Positions 38,316 to 46,564 of a stretch of 64,000 nucleotides of DNA are shown piece by piece (the first letter of the stretch is position 1; each line of letters begins with the position of its first letter). The position numbers were made by a program, and so were the translations under genes. The DNA is from Paenibacillus lutrae (GTDB lineage Bacteria; Bacillota; Bacilli; Paenibacillales; NBRC-103111). The notes under the pieces are model-generated. The model did not search any database. It was not told where the DNA came from and saw only the letters and a list, made by a program, of their open reading frames with translations. The stretch lies in contig NZ_RHLK01000009.1 of assembly GCF_009757775.1 (NCBI RefSeq), positions 1 to 64,000 on the forward strand, written 5' to 3'.

Positions 38316-38646
38316 CATGTGGAAAATGTCGCGTTGCTTGTAAGAAGTGATAAATATGTCTAGAATCCCTTGATCTATAAGGGATTATTGAATATTACAG
38401 AGTTTGTGGATTTGGTGAAACAGAGGCGTTTTCGATGAGTTGCCGTGAAATTGCCGTAAGGCTGAATGGTAAGGCAAAATAACACAGGATAAAATGAAGG
38501 AAAAGACGCTGGGTGGATTATCCCAACGTCTTTTTATCTACTTGCTTGGTATCCATAGTGAACAGATTATCGAATTTATCAGCTGCTGCCTGGTCGGCAG
38601 TCCGCAGAGCCAGAGCGTGGCCATAAATGTTCATTGTTGTGGCGAC
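38316..38646 (+). repeat. Right direct repeat of the island (third rlmD 3' end plus integrase tail)
   Basis: It begins with 16 codons [15 protein letters not shown] and stop, nearly the same as the native rlmD end at 23834-23881, and runs in parallel with the left copy through the 'gttgccgtgaaattgccgtaagg' motif and the aaaagacgctggg/cccaacgtctttt hairpin. The tract ends abruptly at about 38646, next to the unknown gene on the minus strand. It marks the right boundary of the island. Confidence 0.8.
38518..38646 (-). pseudogene. Tyrosine integrase, C-terminal remnant (second copy)
   Basis: The minus strand reads '[20 protein letters not shown]' and '[17 protein letters not shown]' then stop, parallel to the remnant at 24033-24222 but with several changes and two extra residues (AL). 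Only the last 40 or so residues survive, so no active integrase is left in the window. Confidence 0.8.
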
Positions 38647-38656
38647 TCATCTATCT

Positions 38657-39748
38657 TCATATAGTACTTGTATTTTTAACTAATCCTCTTATATCCTCTA
38701 ATAAAGTGAGTTCTGCTTTAATTACATCATTCAAATAGTTAACAACAATGTTTTCTTGGTATTTGCTGCTAATTATCATGAACCGCAGCTTATTTATTAA
38801 AGCAATCCAAACCTTATTTGCATGTTCTAACGAAGACCATATATTGTTTATACCTTGTATTTCAGATTGATTTTGTTTCAAATACTGAAGAAATATGTGT
38901 TTACTCTGTTGGATAATAGACAGTTTCCATTCTAGCAATTCACAATAATTACAATTATAACTATAGGCTTTACTTTCTAAATGGATTATTTCATTTTGTA
39001 GAAGTTCTTTTAGTTGTAGTAATCCTTGGATATTTGGATGGAATAAACTACTTTCGTTTCTATACGGTTCAGAATCACTATAATCGAGTATTTGCTTGCA
39101 GAAATTAAAGAAATTATTGGCCTCGCTGTGAAAGTTAACTTTAGTTATATCGATCGTAATTTTGAAATACTTGAAATAACAACTAAAAGCAGGCTCAAGT
39201 TCAACTAGATCAATAATTCCAACGTTTCTGCTACCGTTATAAGGAATATAGCTTTTATTAAGTAGGGGAGCATTTTCTAAATAAATTAGTTTATTATTTT
39301 CAATTTTAATTCCCATGAATATATGATCAAATTCTTCATAATTTTTCGGATAAATAAATTTACTTTCAAAAGAAACAAAGTTTTTATAAAAGGGGACCCT
39401 TGGTGGGAATGTGCCGAAAGGGACTAAATGTCCTTTGCTTAACTCCAAAGCGTAATCATTAAATAGTGTATTTCCGAGACTTGCATTCATTTCAACGTGA
39501 AAAATGTGATGGGATGCATGGTTCCATGGAAACCGAATTACGATGTCTTTTAGTAGATTTTCCTTCTCATCAATATCTACATAGAAAGATGGATTCTGTA
39601 AGAAAACAGCGAAGGGTTCTGCTTCGAACTGTATTCGTTCTTTAAGCGCAAAGTAAAGAGGGATCTGGTAACAGTCAAGATACGTCCAGAGTTCATCGGG
39701 TCTTCCGTTCATTAGAAGGTAATCGTTCGGATCAAGAATCCTATTCAC
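38657..39748 (-). CDS. Unrecognised protein next to an acyl carrier protein
   Basis: A 363-residue protein starting (GTG, AAGGAGG 11 bp upstream) MNRILDPNDYLLMNGRPDEL. No family was recognised with confidence. It is low in GC, rich in Asn, Phe, Tyr and Ile, and has a Cys in 'WTYLDCYQIPLYFALK' and His residues in 'NHASHHIFHVEMNASLG'. These could belong to a Cys-His acyltransferase fold like that of BtrH-type ACP-dependent enzymes, but this is a guess. The C-terminal half is predicted helical, with a C-N-Y-C motif. It follows the ACP gene by 43 bp. Its 3' end abuts the island, so it may have been trimmed. Confidence 0.55.
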   Translation of the reverse strand: MNRILDPNDYLLMNGRPDELWTYLDCYQIPLYFALKERIQFEAEPFAVFLQNPSFYVDIDEKENLLKDIVIRFPWNHASHHIFHVEMNASLGNTLFNDYALELSKGHLVPFGTFPPRVPFYKNFVSFESKFIYPKNYEEFDHIFMGIKIENNKLIYLENAPLLNKSYIPYNGSRNVGIIDLVELEPAFSCYFKYFKITIDITKVNFHSEANNFFNFCKQILDYSDSEPYRNESSLFHPNIQGLLQLKELLQNEIIHLESKAYSYNCNYCELLEWKLSIIQQSKHIFLQYLKQNQSEIQGINNIWSSLEHANKVWIALINKLRFMIISSKYQENIVVNYLNDVIKAELTLLEDIRGLVKNTSTI

Positions 39749-39791
39749 TTAAGATCTGTCCTCCTTGTCGCGGCGCAGACATAGTGTCTTA

Positions 39792-40028
39792 TTATTGAGA
39801 ATAATTTTGAATAAAAACGACTACTTCATCAATTGTGGACATATTCTCCATGATTAAAAATTCATCTTGAATTTCAATTCCATATTTCTTTTCAATCAAA
39901 ACCATTAGCCGTATAAACATAATGGAATCAAAACCATTGTCGACTAACCGATTGTGGAGCGCAGCCGAAGGTGGACGATCCATAAGCTCATAAATGAATT
40001 GTTCAACTTGATTTCTGATACTGATCAT
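39792..40028 (-). CDS. Acyl carrier protein
   Basis: The 78-residue protein has the phosphopantetheine site in 'VDNGFDSIMFIRLMVLIEKK' with Ser35, and the four-helix ACP pattern. It diverges from the housekeeping AcpP (usual DSLD replaced by DSIM), pointing to a carrier protein of secondary metabolism. TAGGAGCG precedes the ATG. It is transcribed with the 363-residue unknown protein, so the two probably act together on a tethered acyl or aminoacyl group. Confidence 0.85.
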   Translation of the reverse strand: MISIRNQVEQFIYELMDRPPSAALHNRLVDNGFDSIMFIRLMVLIEKKYGIEIQDEFLIMENMSTIDEVVVFIQNYSQ

Positions 40029-40398
40029 TGTATACGCTCCTATTATTCTAGTTCCTAATTATTACATAACCTTTAGTATGGTAGATTAACGTATTTGTTA
40101 ACGAAATTTTATCATACACGATCCAAAAAAATCAATATATTAAAAGTTATATATAATTCTGGAAATTACCATCAGATCGACATAAAGAATGAGAATACGC
40201 AATCTTACACTTATGCTGGATCTTCCTGATAAGTCCAATCTGGTAACAATAGAGGAGCGAATCACAGAGGAATTTCTCCAAGGGGAGCTTAGGAATTGAA
40301 TAAGCAAATCGACTATACAGAAAGTAACGGGAATTGGCTTCCAAATGTTTTTATTGTTAGAATGAATGGGAAGTACACAACAGGAGATGACATAACTG
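40029..40398. other. Intergenic stretch with one end of an eroded duplication
   Basis: No intact gene is present. From about 40289 (taggaattgaataagcaaat) to 40347 the sequence is almost the same as 46209-46268, which begins at the last codons of the CPBP protease gene. This suggests that a CPBP gene once preceded the lipoprotein at 40399 and has been lost here. Confidence 0.5.
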
Positions 40399-40824
40399 AT
40401 GTATAAAACATTTATGACATTAAGTGCCGCGGCCCTTCTACTAACAGCTTGTGGCAGTAATGATACGGATATCCGTAATACGGAGAGTACAGAAGAAAAT
40501 CAGCAGCAATCCGGACAAACAGCAGACGTGCAGGAAGATTCACAAGGAAATAACCAGCCTAAAGAAGAAATTCAGCGACCATCTGAAGAAAGCGTAAATC
40601 AGGAGAAATGGTCTTCATTACCCGAGTATGCTGCAATTATTCAACAAATCGGTGGTAAAGATTATCAGTTCAAAACGGTAACCGATAACGAAGGCGAGCG
40701 GGTACTTTTCATTGAACAAGACGGTAAAGAGCGGTACAAGTCCATCTATGTCAAAAAGACGAAGCGTCTTAAAATCATTCAATTGGATAGAGAAGGACAA
40801 ATTTTTAATGAAGTTTTACAGTGA
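40399..40824 (+). CDS. Lipoprotein, unknown
   Basis: A 141-residue protein with a lipoprotein signal (TFMTLSAAALLLTACGS; Cys18 would be lipidated), then an extended region rich in Gln, Glu, Asn and Ser (about 20-75), and a small folded C-terminal domain (GGKDYQFKTVTDNEGERVLF). It would be anchored on the outer face of the membrane. A partial, deleted copy of the same coding sequence lies at 46268-46398. Confidence 0.75.
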   Translation: MYKTFMTLSAAALLLTACGSNDTDIRNTESTEENQQQSGQTADVQEDSQGNNQPKEEIQRPSEESVNQEKWSSLPEYAAIIQQIGGKDYQFKTVTDNEGERVLFIEQDGKERYKSIYVKKTKRLKIIQLDREGQIFNEVLQ

Positions 40825-41264
40825 AAATGTTAATGAAATACCGTTCACGGGGTGATGCGTCTTTCGAAACTTACCAAGAGGTTTCTTGAACTTTCGATTC
40901 GAAAAGGCTATGTAAAGGAGGCAACCAAACAAAAGGCATCCTCCCAAACAGGTGAAGAAAAATGAAGAAAAAACACGGGATATCATTATCAACCACGAAT
41001 TCTTCTTAATTGGCCTTACAGGTTGGTCGTAAAGAATCATTTCTTTAATGATATATCATCTCTTTCATTACTTGTGTCATTCTTTGAATGGCTCAGATTG
41101 GCTGCTTTTGTTTGCAAACCTTGTTTGGAATAAAATTTAATAATGTCATCAATAGTGGAAAATACGACACTAACGTTCGAATCATGTGTACTTATGTTGA
41201 TAGAAAACCGCTTTTCTGATGTAGTAACATCTTTATTTTATATTAGCTTTTGGTGACTTTAAGC
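40825..41264. other. Intergenic stretch, no gene seen
   Basis: Between the lipoprotein and the convergent HU gene. A minus-strand frame at 40816-41040 encodes a hydrophobic peptide but lacks a good ribosome site. No convincing terminator was found. Confidence 0.35.
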
Positions 41265-41537
41265 TTAATTTAAAGCTTTTTTCAGAGTAATTCCTGCCGT
41301 GAATATAGGAACTTTACCTGCCGGAAGTTGCACCTCTTCACCGGTTTTGCGGCTTTTTCCCAGGCGTGCTTCACGATTACGGACATCAAATCTCCCGAAG
41401 CCGACTAGCTGAACTTCTTTGCCTTGCTTTAAAGCTTCAAAAATTGAGTCCAGCACATGTGTTACAGCTTTTTCAGCGTTCTTTTTTGAAAATCCACCAG
41501 ATTTAGCTACTTCTTCTATTAATTGTTCTTTGTTCAT
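41265..41537 (-). CDS. hup: HU-family DNA-binding protein
   Basis: A 90-residue histone-like protein: MNKEQLIEEVAKSGGFSKKN..., 'EVQLVGFGRFDVRNREAR' (core strand), 'GKSRKTGEEVQLPAGKVPIF' (the DNA-embracing arm) and 'AGITLKKALN'. It would bend and compact DNA as a dimer. The ATG at 41537 follows GAGGAATT. A Cys-free sequence with 'REARLGKSRKTGEE' in place of the usual 'RAARKGRNPQTGE' shows it is a diverged paralog, perhaps not the main HBsu. Confidence 0.92.
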   Translation of the reverse strand: MNKEQLIEEVAKSGGFSKKNAEKAVTHVLDSIFEALKQGKEVQLVGFGRFDVRNREARLGKSRKTGEEVQLPAGKVPIFTAGITLKKALN

Positions 41538-41754
41538 TTGCAATTCCTCAATTCTATGATTATAAATGATGAAAATGACAACCTTCCTGATTGTCCATTA
41601 GAAAAAAATGATCTACATGGAAACGGTTACTGAACAACATGAAGGGAGAATTAGACTTTCAAAATACTCAAATTTGGGACATGACACATAATGCGGGAAA
41701 CATAGAGTAACCAAGAATTATATACGCGGCTGCTCCTTTTCTCCTCCTTAGATA

Positions 41755-41788
41755 AAAAAACTGCCCTTAACACTTGTTAAGGACAGTT
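41755..41788 (-). terminator. Terminator of the cold-shock gene
   Basis: CTGcCCTTAAC pairs with GTTAAGGaCAG. On the minus strand a run of seven T follows, 10 nt after the stop codon. Confidence 0.85.
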
Positions 41789-41797
41789 CACTGTGAA

Positions 41798-41998
41798 TTA
41801 CAGTTTTACAACATTTTCGGCTTGAGGACCGCGGTTGCCTTGCGTTACATTAAATTCAACGCGTTGTCCTTCGTCCAACGATTTGAATCCATCCCCTTGA
41901 ATTGCAGAGAAATGAACGAATACGTCATTTCCGCCTTCTATTTCAATAAATCCAAAACCTTTCTCTGCATTAAACCATTTCACTGTTCCTGTTTCCAT
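41798..41998 (-). CDS. csp: Cold-shock protein, CspB-like
   Basis: A 66-residue cold-shock domain with both RNA-binding motifs: '[20 protein letters not shown]' (RNP1, KGFGFI) and 'DVFVHFSAI' (RNP2). It acts as an RNA chaperone. AGGTAATTTTATT precedes the ATG on the minus strand. A long AT-rich leader with a strong stem-loop (42053-42104) lies upstream. Confidence 0.97.
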   Translation of the reverse strand: METGTVKWFNAEKGFGFIEIEGGNDVFVHFSAIQGDGFKSLDEGQRVEFNVTQGNRGPQAENVVKL

Positions 41999-42052
41999 AA
42001 TAAAATTACCTCCAATTTTTTATTAACATGCTTTTTTAAAAAACAAAAAAAT

Positions 42053-42104
42053 CACATATTGGAAAAAGTACCATTACATAAATGATCACTTTTTTCAATA
42101 TGTG
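42053..42104 (-). promoter_or_regulatory. Long stem-loop in the csp leader
   Basis: cacatattggaaaaagt (42053-42069) pairs with acttttttcaatatgtg (42088-42104) with one mismatch, around an 18-base loop. It lies about 55 nt before the csp start, in the place of the structured 5' leaders that control csp mRNA stability and translation at low temperature. It could also be a terminator for transcription from the minus-strand upstream side. Function is inferred. Confidence 0.55.
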
Positions 42105-42328
42105 AGTTTATGTTAAAGCCGTTTATAACCTGATAATAGCACACGATTTCGAGGTCGTCAAACCGGCCCCTGCGCCGCTGACACAGGAGATGCCGTTTTG
42201 TTAAATAAAGTGTTATTACTAGCGTTTCCTCATTTTACCAAAATAACAAAACCGCTACATCCCGATACTAGGGACAAGAAACAATGTGGTATACTATTTT
42301 AAACGCATTTATAAAGGGGTCTCATTTC

Positions 42329-43867
42329 ATGACAACCGATCAAATCTCGCAATTCGAAAAGAAAATCATCATTCGCAACATTGAGCGCGAAGATTTCGAT
42401 AAAATCATCGCGCTGCAAAATATTTGTTTTCCGAACATGGGCCCCTGGAAGCTGGATCAATTGGAAAGTCACGTCCGCACGTTTCCCGAGGGTCAAATCT
42501 GCGTCGAGCTCGACGGTGATATTATCGGCTCCTGTTCTAGCCTGATCGTGAACTTCGACGAGTATTTGGAGCAGCATACGTATTCCGAGATCACGGACAA
42601 GGGCTATATTCGCAACCATAACCCCCGGGGAGGGAACCTCTATGGGATGGAAGTTATGGTGCATCCGGATTTCCGTCGCATGAAAATCGGCAGAAGGTTA
42701 TACGAGGCAAGGAAACGGCTAGCGGAGCAGCTTAACCTCAAAAGTATTATCGTAGGGGGACGCATCCCGGGGTATCACAACTATTCTGATAAGTTGTCGC
42801 CAAGAGCTTACGCGGAGGAAGTGTTGCAGCAGAACATCTACGATCCGGTGCTGACCTTTCAGATGATGAACGGATTTACGCTGAAGAGGATCATTACCAA
42901 TTATTTGTCCGATGATGCCGATTCTGAGAATTTCGCGGCCCTCTTAGAATGGAATAATATCGAATACAGGCCGAGCATCAACAAGACGCTGTATAAGATG
43001 TCTTTCCCCGTCCGCATTTGCGTGGTCCAGTATATGATGAAGAAGATCGATTCTTTCGAGGAATTCGCCACCCAGTGCGAGCATTACGTGGACGTGGCAT
43101 CGGATTACAAATCCGATTTCGCTGTTTTCCCGGAGAACTTCACCATGCAGCTGCTTTCCTTCTTGGATGAACGCTCTCCGAGCTTGGCCGTCCGGAAGCT
43201 CACGACATATACGACCAACTATGTAGAGTTATTCTCCGAACTCGCGGTCAAATACAACGTAAATATCGTAGGCGGCTCTCACTTCGTCGAGAACAATAAC
43301 CGGATCTACAACGTGGCTCATTTGTTCCGCCGGGACGGCACAATTGAGCAGCAATACAAACTGCATATTTCTCCGAACGAGCGGAAGTGGTGGGGCATCA
43401 ACGGGGGTAGCTCACTCGAGGTGTTTGACACGGATTGCGGTAAAATATCGATTCAACTTAGCAGCGATATCGAGTATCCGGAGTTGTCGCGTATCGTCGC
43501 GGAGGAGGGGGCGCAGATTATATTCGTTCCTTTCTGCGCGGAAGATAGGCAGACGTTCCTGAGGGTGAAGTACTGTGCACAGGCCAGGGCGATCGAGAAC
43601 CAAGTGTTCATTGTGACCGCAGGAACGGTAGGAAATCTAACCCATGTGGATAACGTAGACGTTCAGTATGCCCAGTCCGGTATCTATACGCCAGCCGATT
43701 TCTCCTTCTCTCGCGACGGCATTGCGGGGGAGTGCAGTGAGAATACGGAGACGGTCATCATGGCCGAGGTAGATATGGAAACGCTGGAAAGGTACCGTAA
43801 GTCCAGCGATGCATTGTCGTTCAAGGATCGCCGGACGGACATCTATTCCTTACAAATACGTACTTAA
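42329..43867 (+). CDS. GNAT acetyltransferase - nitrilase fusion (YhcX-like)
   Basis: A 512-residue two-domain protein. Residues about 12-195 are a GNAT domain (NLYGMEVMVHPDFRRMKIGRRLYE binds acetyl-CoA). Residues about 226-505 are a carbon-nitrogen hydrolase domain. In the second domain the catalytic Glu269 (VFPENF) and Lys344 (QYKLHIS) are present, but the nucleophile Cys is Ser378 (IQLSSDIEYPE where relatives have CYD). AAGGGGTCTC precedes the ATG at 42329. The gene resembles B. subtilis yhcX in domain order. It is followed after 18 bp by a second nitrilase that keeps the Cys. Confidence 0.88.
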   Translation: MTTDQISQFEKKIIIRNIEREDFDKIIALQNICFPNMGPWKLDQLESHVRTFPEGQICVELDGDIIGSCSSLIVNFDEYLEQHTYSEITDKGYIRNHNPRGGNLYGMEVMVHPDFRRMKIGRRLYEARKRLAEQLNLKSIIVGGRIPGYHNYSDKLSPRAYAEEVLQQNIYDPVLTFQMMNGFTLKRIITNYLSDDADSENFAALLEWNNIEYRPSINKTLYKMSFPVRICVVQYMMKKIDSFEEFATQCEHYVDVASDYKSDFAVFPENFTMQLLSFLDERSPSLAVRKLTTYTTNYVELFSELAVKYNVNIVGGSHFVENNNRIYNVAHLFRRDGTIEQQYKLHISPNERKWWGINGGSSLEVFDTDCGKISIQLSSDIEYPELSRIVAEEGAQIIFVPFCAEDRQTFLRVKYCAQARAIENQVFIVTAGTVGNLTHVDNVDVQYAQSGIYTPADFSFSRDGIAGECSENTETVIMAEVDMETLERYRKSSDALSFKDRRTDIYSLQIRT

Positions 43868-43885
43868 AACATACTAGAGGTGCTT

Positions 43886-44767
43886 ATGAAGAAGTTAACG
43901 ATAGCAACAACGCAATACGGTCTCACCGATATCCGTACCGAAGAAGAGTTCTGGACGGGAATCAATACGAAGGTTCGGGATGCTGCCGAGCAGGGCGCCT
44001 CCATGATCGTATTCCCGGAGTACATGACGGCTCACTTGCTAAGCATAGAGCCGTCGATGCTGCACGATGAAGCGTGTTATTTTCTGGACGGGCTGACGGA
44101 TAAATATATCGAGTTCTTTGGAGAGCTGAGCCGAGAATACGATATTGCCATACAAGCGGGGACGCATATTTGCTTAAAGGAAGAGGGTAAGTACTCGAAC
44201 AAGGCATTCCTCTTCTTTCCCGAGGGACGGGTGGAGACGCAAAGCAAGGTGCATCTTACGCCGGAGGAGCAAATTCGCTGGCCTCTGGTCGCGGGTGACG
44301 AGCTTAACGTATTCGACACGGAGTGGGGCAAGATGGCGATCTTGACCTGTTACGACATCGAGTTTCCGGAGCTGGCCAGGGCAGCCGCGCTTCGCGGCGC
44401 GGAACTGCTTCTATGCCCTTCCTATACCGATAGTTCCTTCGGATACCATCGCGTGCGGCATTGCGCCCAAGCGAGGGCGATCGAGAATCAGCTGTTCGTC
44501 GTATTAAGCGGCCTCGTTGGAGCCTTGTCCGAGGATCGTCCGCAGGTGGACATTGGTTTTTGCCAAGCGGGCGTATTCACTCCATGCGATCTACCGTTCG
44601 CCGCGGATGGCATCTTGCAGGTCGGAGAAACGAACGAAAACAGGACGGTGCTCGCTGAACTCGACTTCCATAGACTCCGAGAGAATCGCGAACGCGGCGC
44701 GGTAGCACCCTTCTACGACCGCCGCCCCGATCTATACGAACACGAACACCAGAAGACGCTACTGTAA
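43886..44767 (+). CDS. Carbon-nitrogen hydrolase (nitrilase superfamily)
   Basis: A 293-residue single-domain nitrilase-family amidase with the full triad: Glu45 (IVFPEYM), Lys121 (QSKVHLTPEE) and Cys155 (LTCYDIEFPE). Its sequence is clearly related to the second half of the preceding fusion protein (shared 'PEEQIRW/PNERKWW', 'VFDTxxGK', 'HCAQARAIENQ'), so the pair arose by duplication. AGAGG precedes the ATG at 43886. The substrate is unknown, probably an amide or N-carbamoyl compound. Confidence 0.9.
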   Translation: MKKLTIATTQYGLTDIRTEEEFWTGINTKVRDAAEQGASMIVFPEYMTAHLLSIEPSMLHDEACYFLDGLTDKYIEFFGELSREYDIAIQAGTHICLKEEGKYSNKAFLFFPEGRVETQSKVHLTPEEQIRWPLVAGDELNVFDTEWGKMAILTCYDIEFPELARAAALRGAELLLCPSYTDSSFGYHRVRHCAQARAIENQLFVVLSGLVGALSEDRPQVDIGFCQAGVFTPCDLPFAADGILQVGETNENRTVLAELDFHRLRENRERGAVAPFYDRRPDLYEHEHQKTLL

Positions 44768-44771
44768 ACCG

Positions 44772-44816
44772 AAAAGGCCGTTTGGTCCCTTGCGAGAGGG
44801 GTCAAACGGCTTTTGT
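44772..44816 (+). terminator. Terminator of the nitrilase pair
   Basis: aaaaggccgtttg pairs with caaacggctttt, with an inner ccc/ggg extension, right after the stop codon. A T-rich tail follows. Confidence 0.85.
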
Positions 44817-45498
44817 AGTACTAGCAAAGGAAAAATTAAGCTTCGAAGAAAAAGTAACCCGAATCGAAAAGAAAATCTTAAGAGATGAGGAAATTTTGGA
44901 TTTCACCTGTTGTCGCGGATGGTTTTCAATTAACTTGTACAGGTAATTAACGCTTCTCAATTCTCATCTTAAAAGTAAAGAGCAGCGGGACTTGGCTCAG
45001 CAAGACAGAAATATGAGACCAGCAAAGCCCATACTCACAGATACCCTGCCCAAGCAGGGGAGAATGCCCTCTCTTCATCGATAGGGCATTTTTGTGTCTA
45101 TATCAGAAGAGAATAGTGGGGGGATTACATCCGTAAGGCTCTTAGTGACTGTAATAATCAGCCACACACCCACTTCCGCACTCGATATAAAATAAAACGA
45201 TACGTAAAGGGAAATACCAACATATGGTACAATGGGTCTTGTTCTGTTGAATGATTGGGGGTAAGAAAAATGGAGCGGGGACTTTTATGGAAGTCGTTGA
45301 TGATGAACGGTTCTATCGTTTTATTTTGGAGACAAAACATATTAGAAAAATTCGTTGAAAACTAGTTGGATATTTTGAGCGCAATGAAGAAACTCCTTCA
45401 AGTAAATTGAAGATAAGGAGAATGATACATAGAAATGTCCATAGAATGGTGTCAGCATGCTTTAGTGATTTTAAACAATCAAGTCAGGGGGACGTAGA
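44817..45498. other. Intergenic stretch with an isolated terminator hairpin
   Basis: About 680 nt without a clear gene. An isolated hairpin with T run (aatgccct/agggcatttttg, 45063-45093), preceded by a small GC-rich fold (ccctgcccaagcagggg, 45043-45060), could be the end of an unannotated small RNA or of a lost gene. At 45270-45361 a short frame with GGGGGT upstream encodes about 30 residues and is probably a remnant. Confidence 0.4.
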
Positions 45499-46218
45499 AT
45501 GAATAAAAGACATTTTAAAACGTTTCCTATCATTTTAATCACCCTGATCGTGGTCATGATTGCACCATCTCTTTTATGGATTAGAAGGAACGAGCCTCTG
45601 AATTTAGAGGTTTTTGCAAGAGAAGTATACAATCAAGAAATGAGTTACCAAGTAACGGTACTATTACTGGCAGGGATCGTGATCGGAATTGTGTATGTGC
45701 TGACAGGTAAAGATGGGCTGGCTTATTTAAACCTGAAGAAGAGGGATGGGCAAATCCGACCTGAACCGTGGCTTGGAATTAAACCGAAAGAAGGAGATAG
45801 CTGGATAAACCTGGGTCTAAACTTCGCGATTGTCATTACTTTAATCACGGCCGGCGTCATTTACTTCCAATTGGTTCATGGGGGGAGAATGAGCCTGGAT
45901 CTGTACCCCGGGGTATTATTGGTCATCGTTTTTGCACTCACTAATGCTTTTGCAGAAGAAATCATATTTCGATTTTCTTTTGTTGCAGTTGTAAGTAAAT
46001 TAGGATACTCACCGTATTTAGCCCAAGGGTTGGCCGCCGCTGTCTTTGGGGTCATTCATTTCTTTGGGACACCAAGCGGAATTCCAGGTGCATTGATGGC
46101 TGCTTTTCTAGGCTGGATCTTGGCTAAATCCATGATTGAAACAAAAGGGTTTTTCTGGGCGCTAAGTATCCATTTTTTGCAAGATGTGGTTATATTCACG
46201 GCGGTGTTTAGGAATTGA
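45499..46218 (+). CDS. CPBP-family intramembrane glutamic protease (Abi/CAAX type)
   Basis: A 239-residue protein with about six membrane segments and the three family motifs: 'AFAEEIIFRF' (EExxxR, near residue 152), 'AVFGVIHFF' (His of motif 2) and 'SIHFLQDVV' (His of motif 3). Members cleave prenylated or peptide substrates in the membrane; in Gram-positives some protect against bacteriocins. AGGGGGAC precedes the ATG. The sequence just after its stop is shared with 40289-40347. Confidence 0.9.
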   Translation: MNKRHFKTFPIILITLIVVMIAPSLLWIRRNEPLNLEVFAREVYNQEMSYQVTVLLLAGIVIGIVYVLTGKDGLAYLNLKKRDGQIRPEPWLGIKPKEGDSWINLGLNFAIVITLITAGVIYFQLVHGGRMSLDLYPGVLLVIVFALTNAFAEEIIFRFSFVAVVSKLGYSPYLAQGLAAAVFGVIHFFGTPSGIPGALMAAFLGWILAKSMIETKGFFWALSIHFLQDVVIFTAVFRN

Positions 46219-46398
46219 ATAAGCAAATCGACCATACAGAAAGTAACGGGAATTGGCCTCCAAATGTGTACAGGAAGATTCGCAAGGAAATAACCAGCCC
46301 AAAGAAGAAAATCAGCGACCATCTGAAGAAAGCGTAAATCAGGAGAAGTGGTCTTCATTACCCGATAACGAAGGCGAGCGGATTTTTCTCGTAGAATA
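46206..46398 (+). pseudogene. Eroded duplicate of the lipoprotein gene region
   Basis: 46206-46268 matches 40286-40347 (intergenic plus upstream region). 46268-46362 then matches lipoprotein coding bases 40528-40623, and 46362-46398 matches from about 40681. Two internal blocks of roughly 180 and 58 bases are missing, so it cannot encode the lipoprotein. The copies differ at few sites, so the duplication is fairly recent. Confidence 0.8.
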
Positions 46399-46411
46399 AG
46401 ACGGTTGAGGA

Positions 46412-46440
46412 TGGTGTCTTAACAGACACCTCTTTTTTAT
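46412..46440 (+). terminator. Terminator
   Basis: GGTGTCT pairs with AGACACC around a 4-base loop and is followed by TCTTTTTTATTTG. It would serve the CPBP gene and the eroded lipoprotein copy. Confidence 0.85.
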
Positions 46441-46564
46441 TTGCGTGAGCAAAACTCACTTCATAGAATTATTTACTTCAAAAATTTGTTAAGAAATCCG
46501 ATATATAAGGAGGCAACCGATATAAAGGAAAGTCAACATGTGTAAAAAAGAGGAGAGTATTAGA

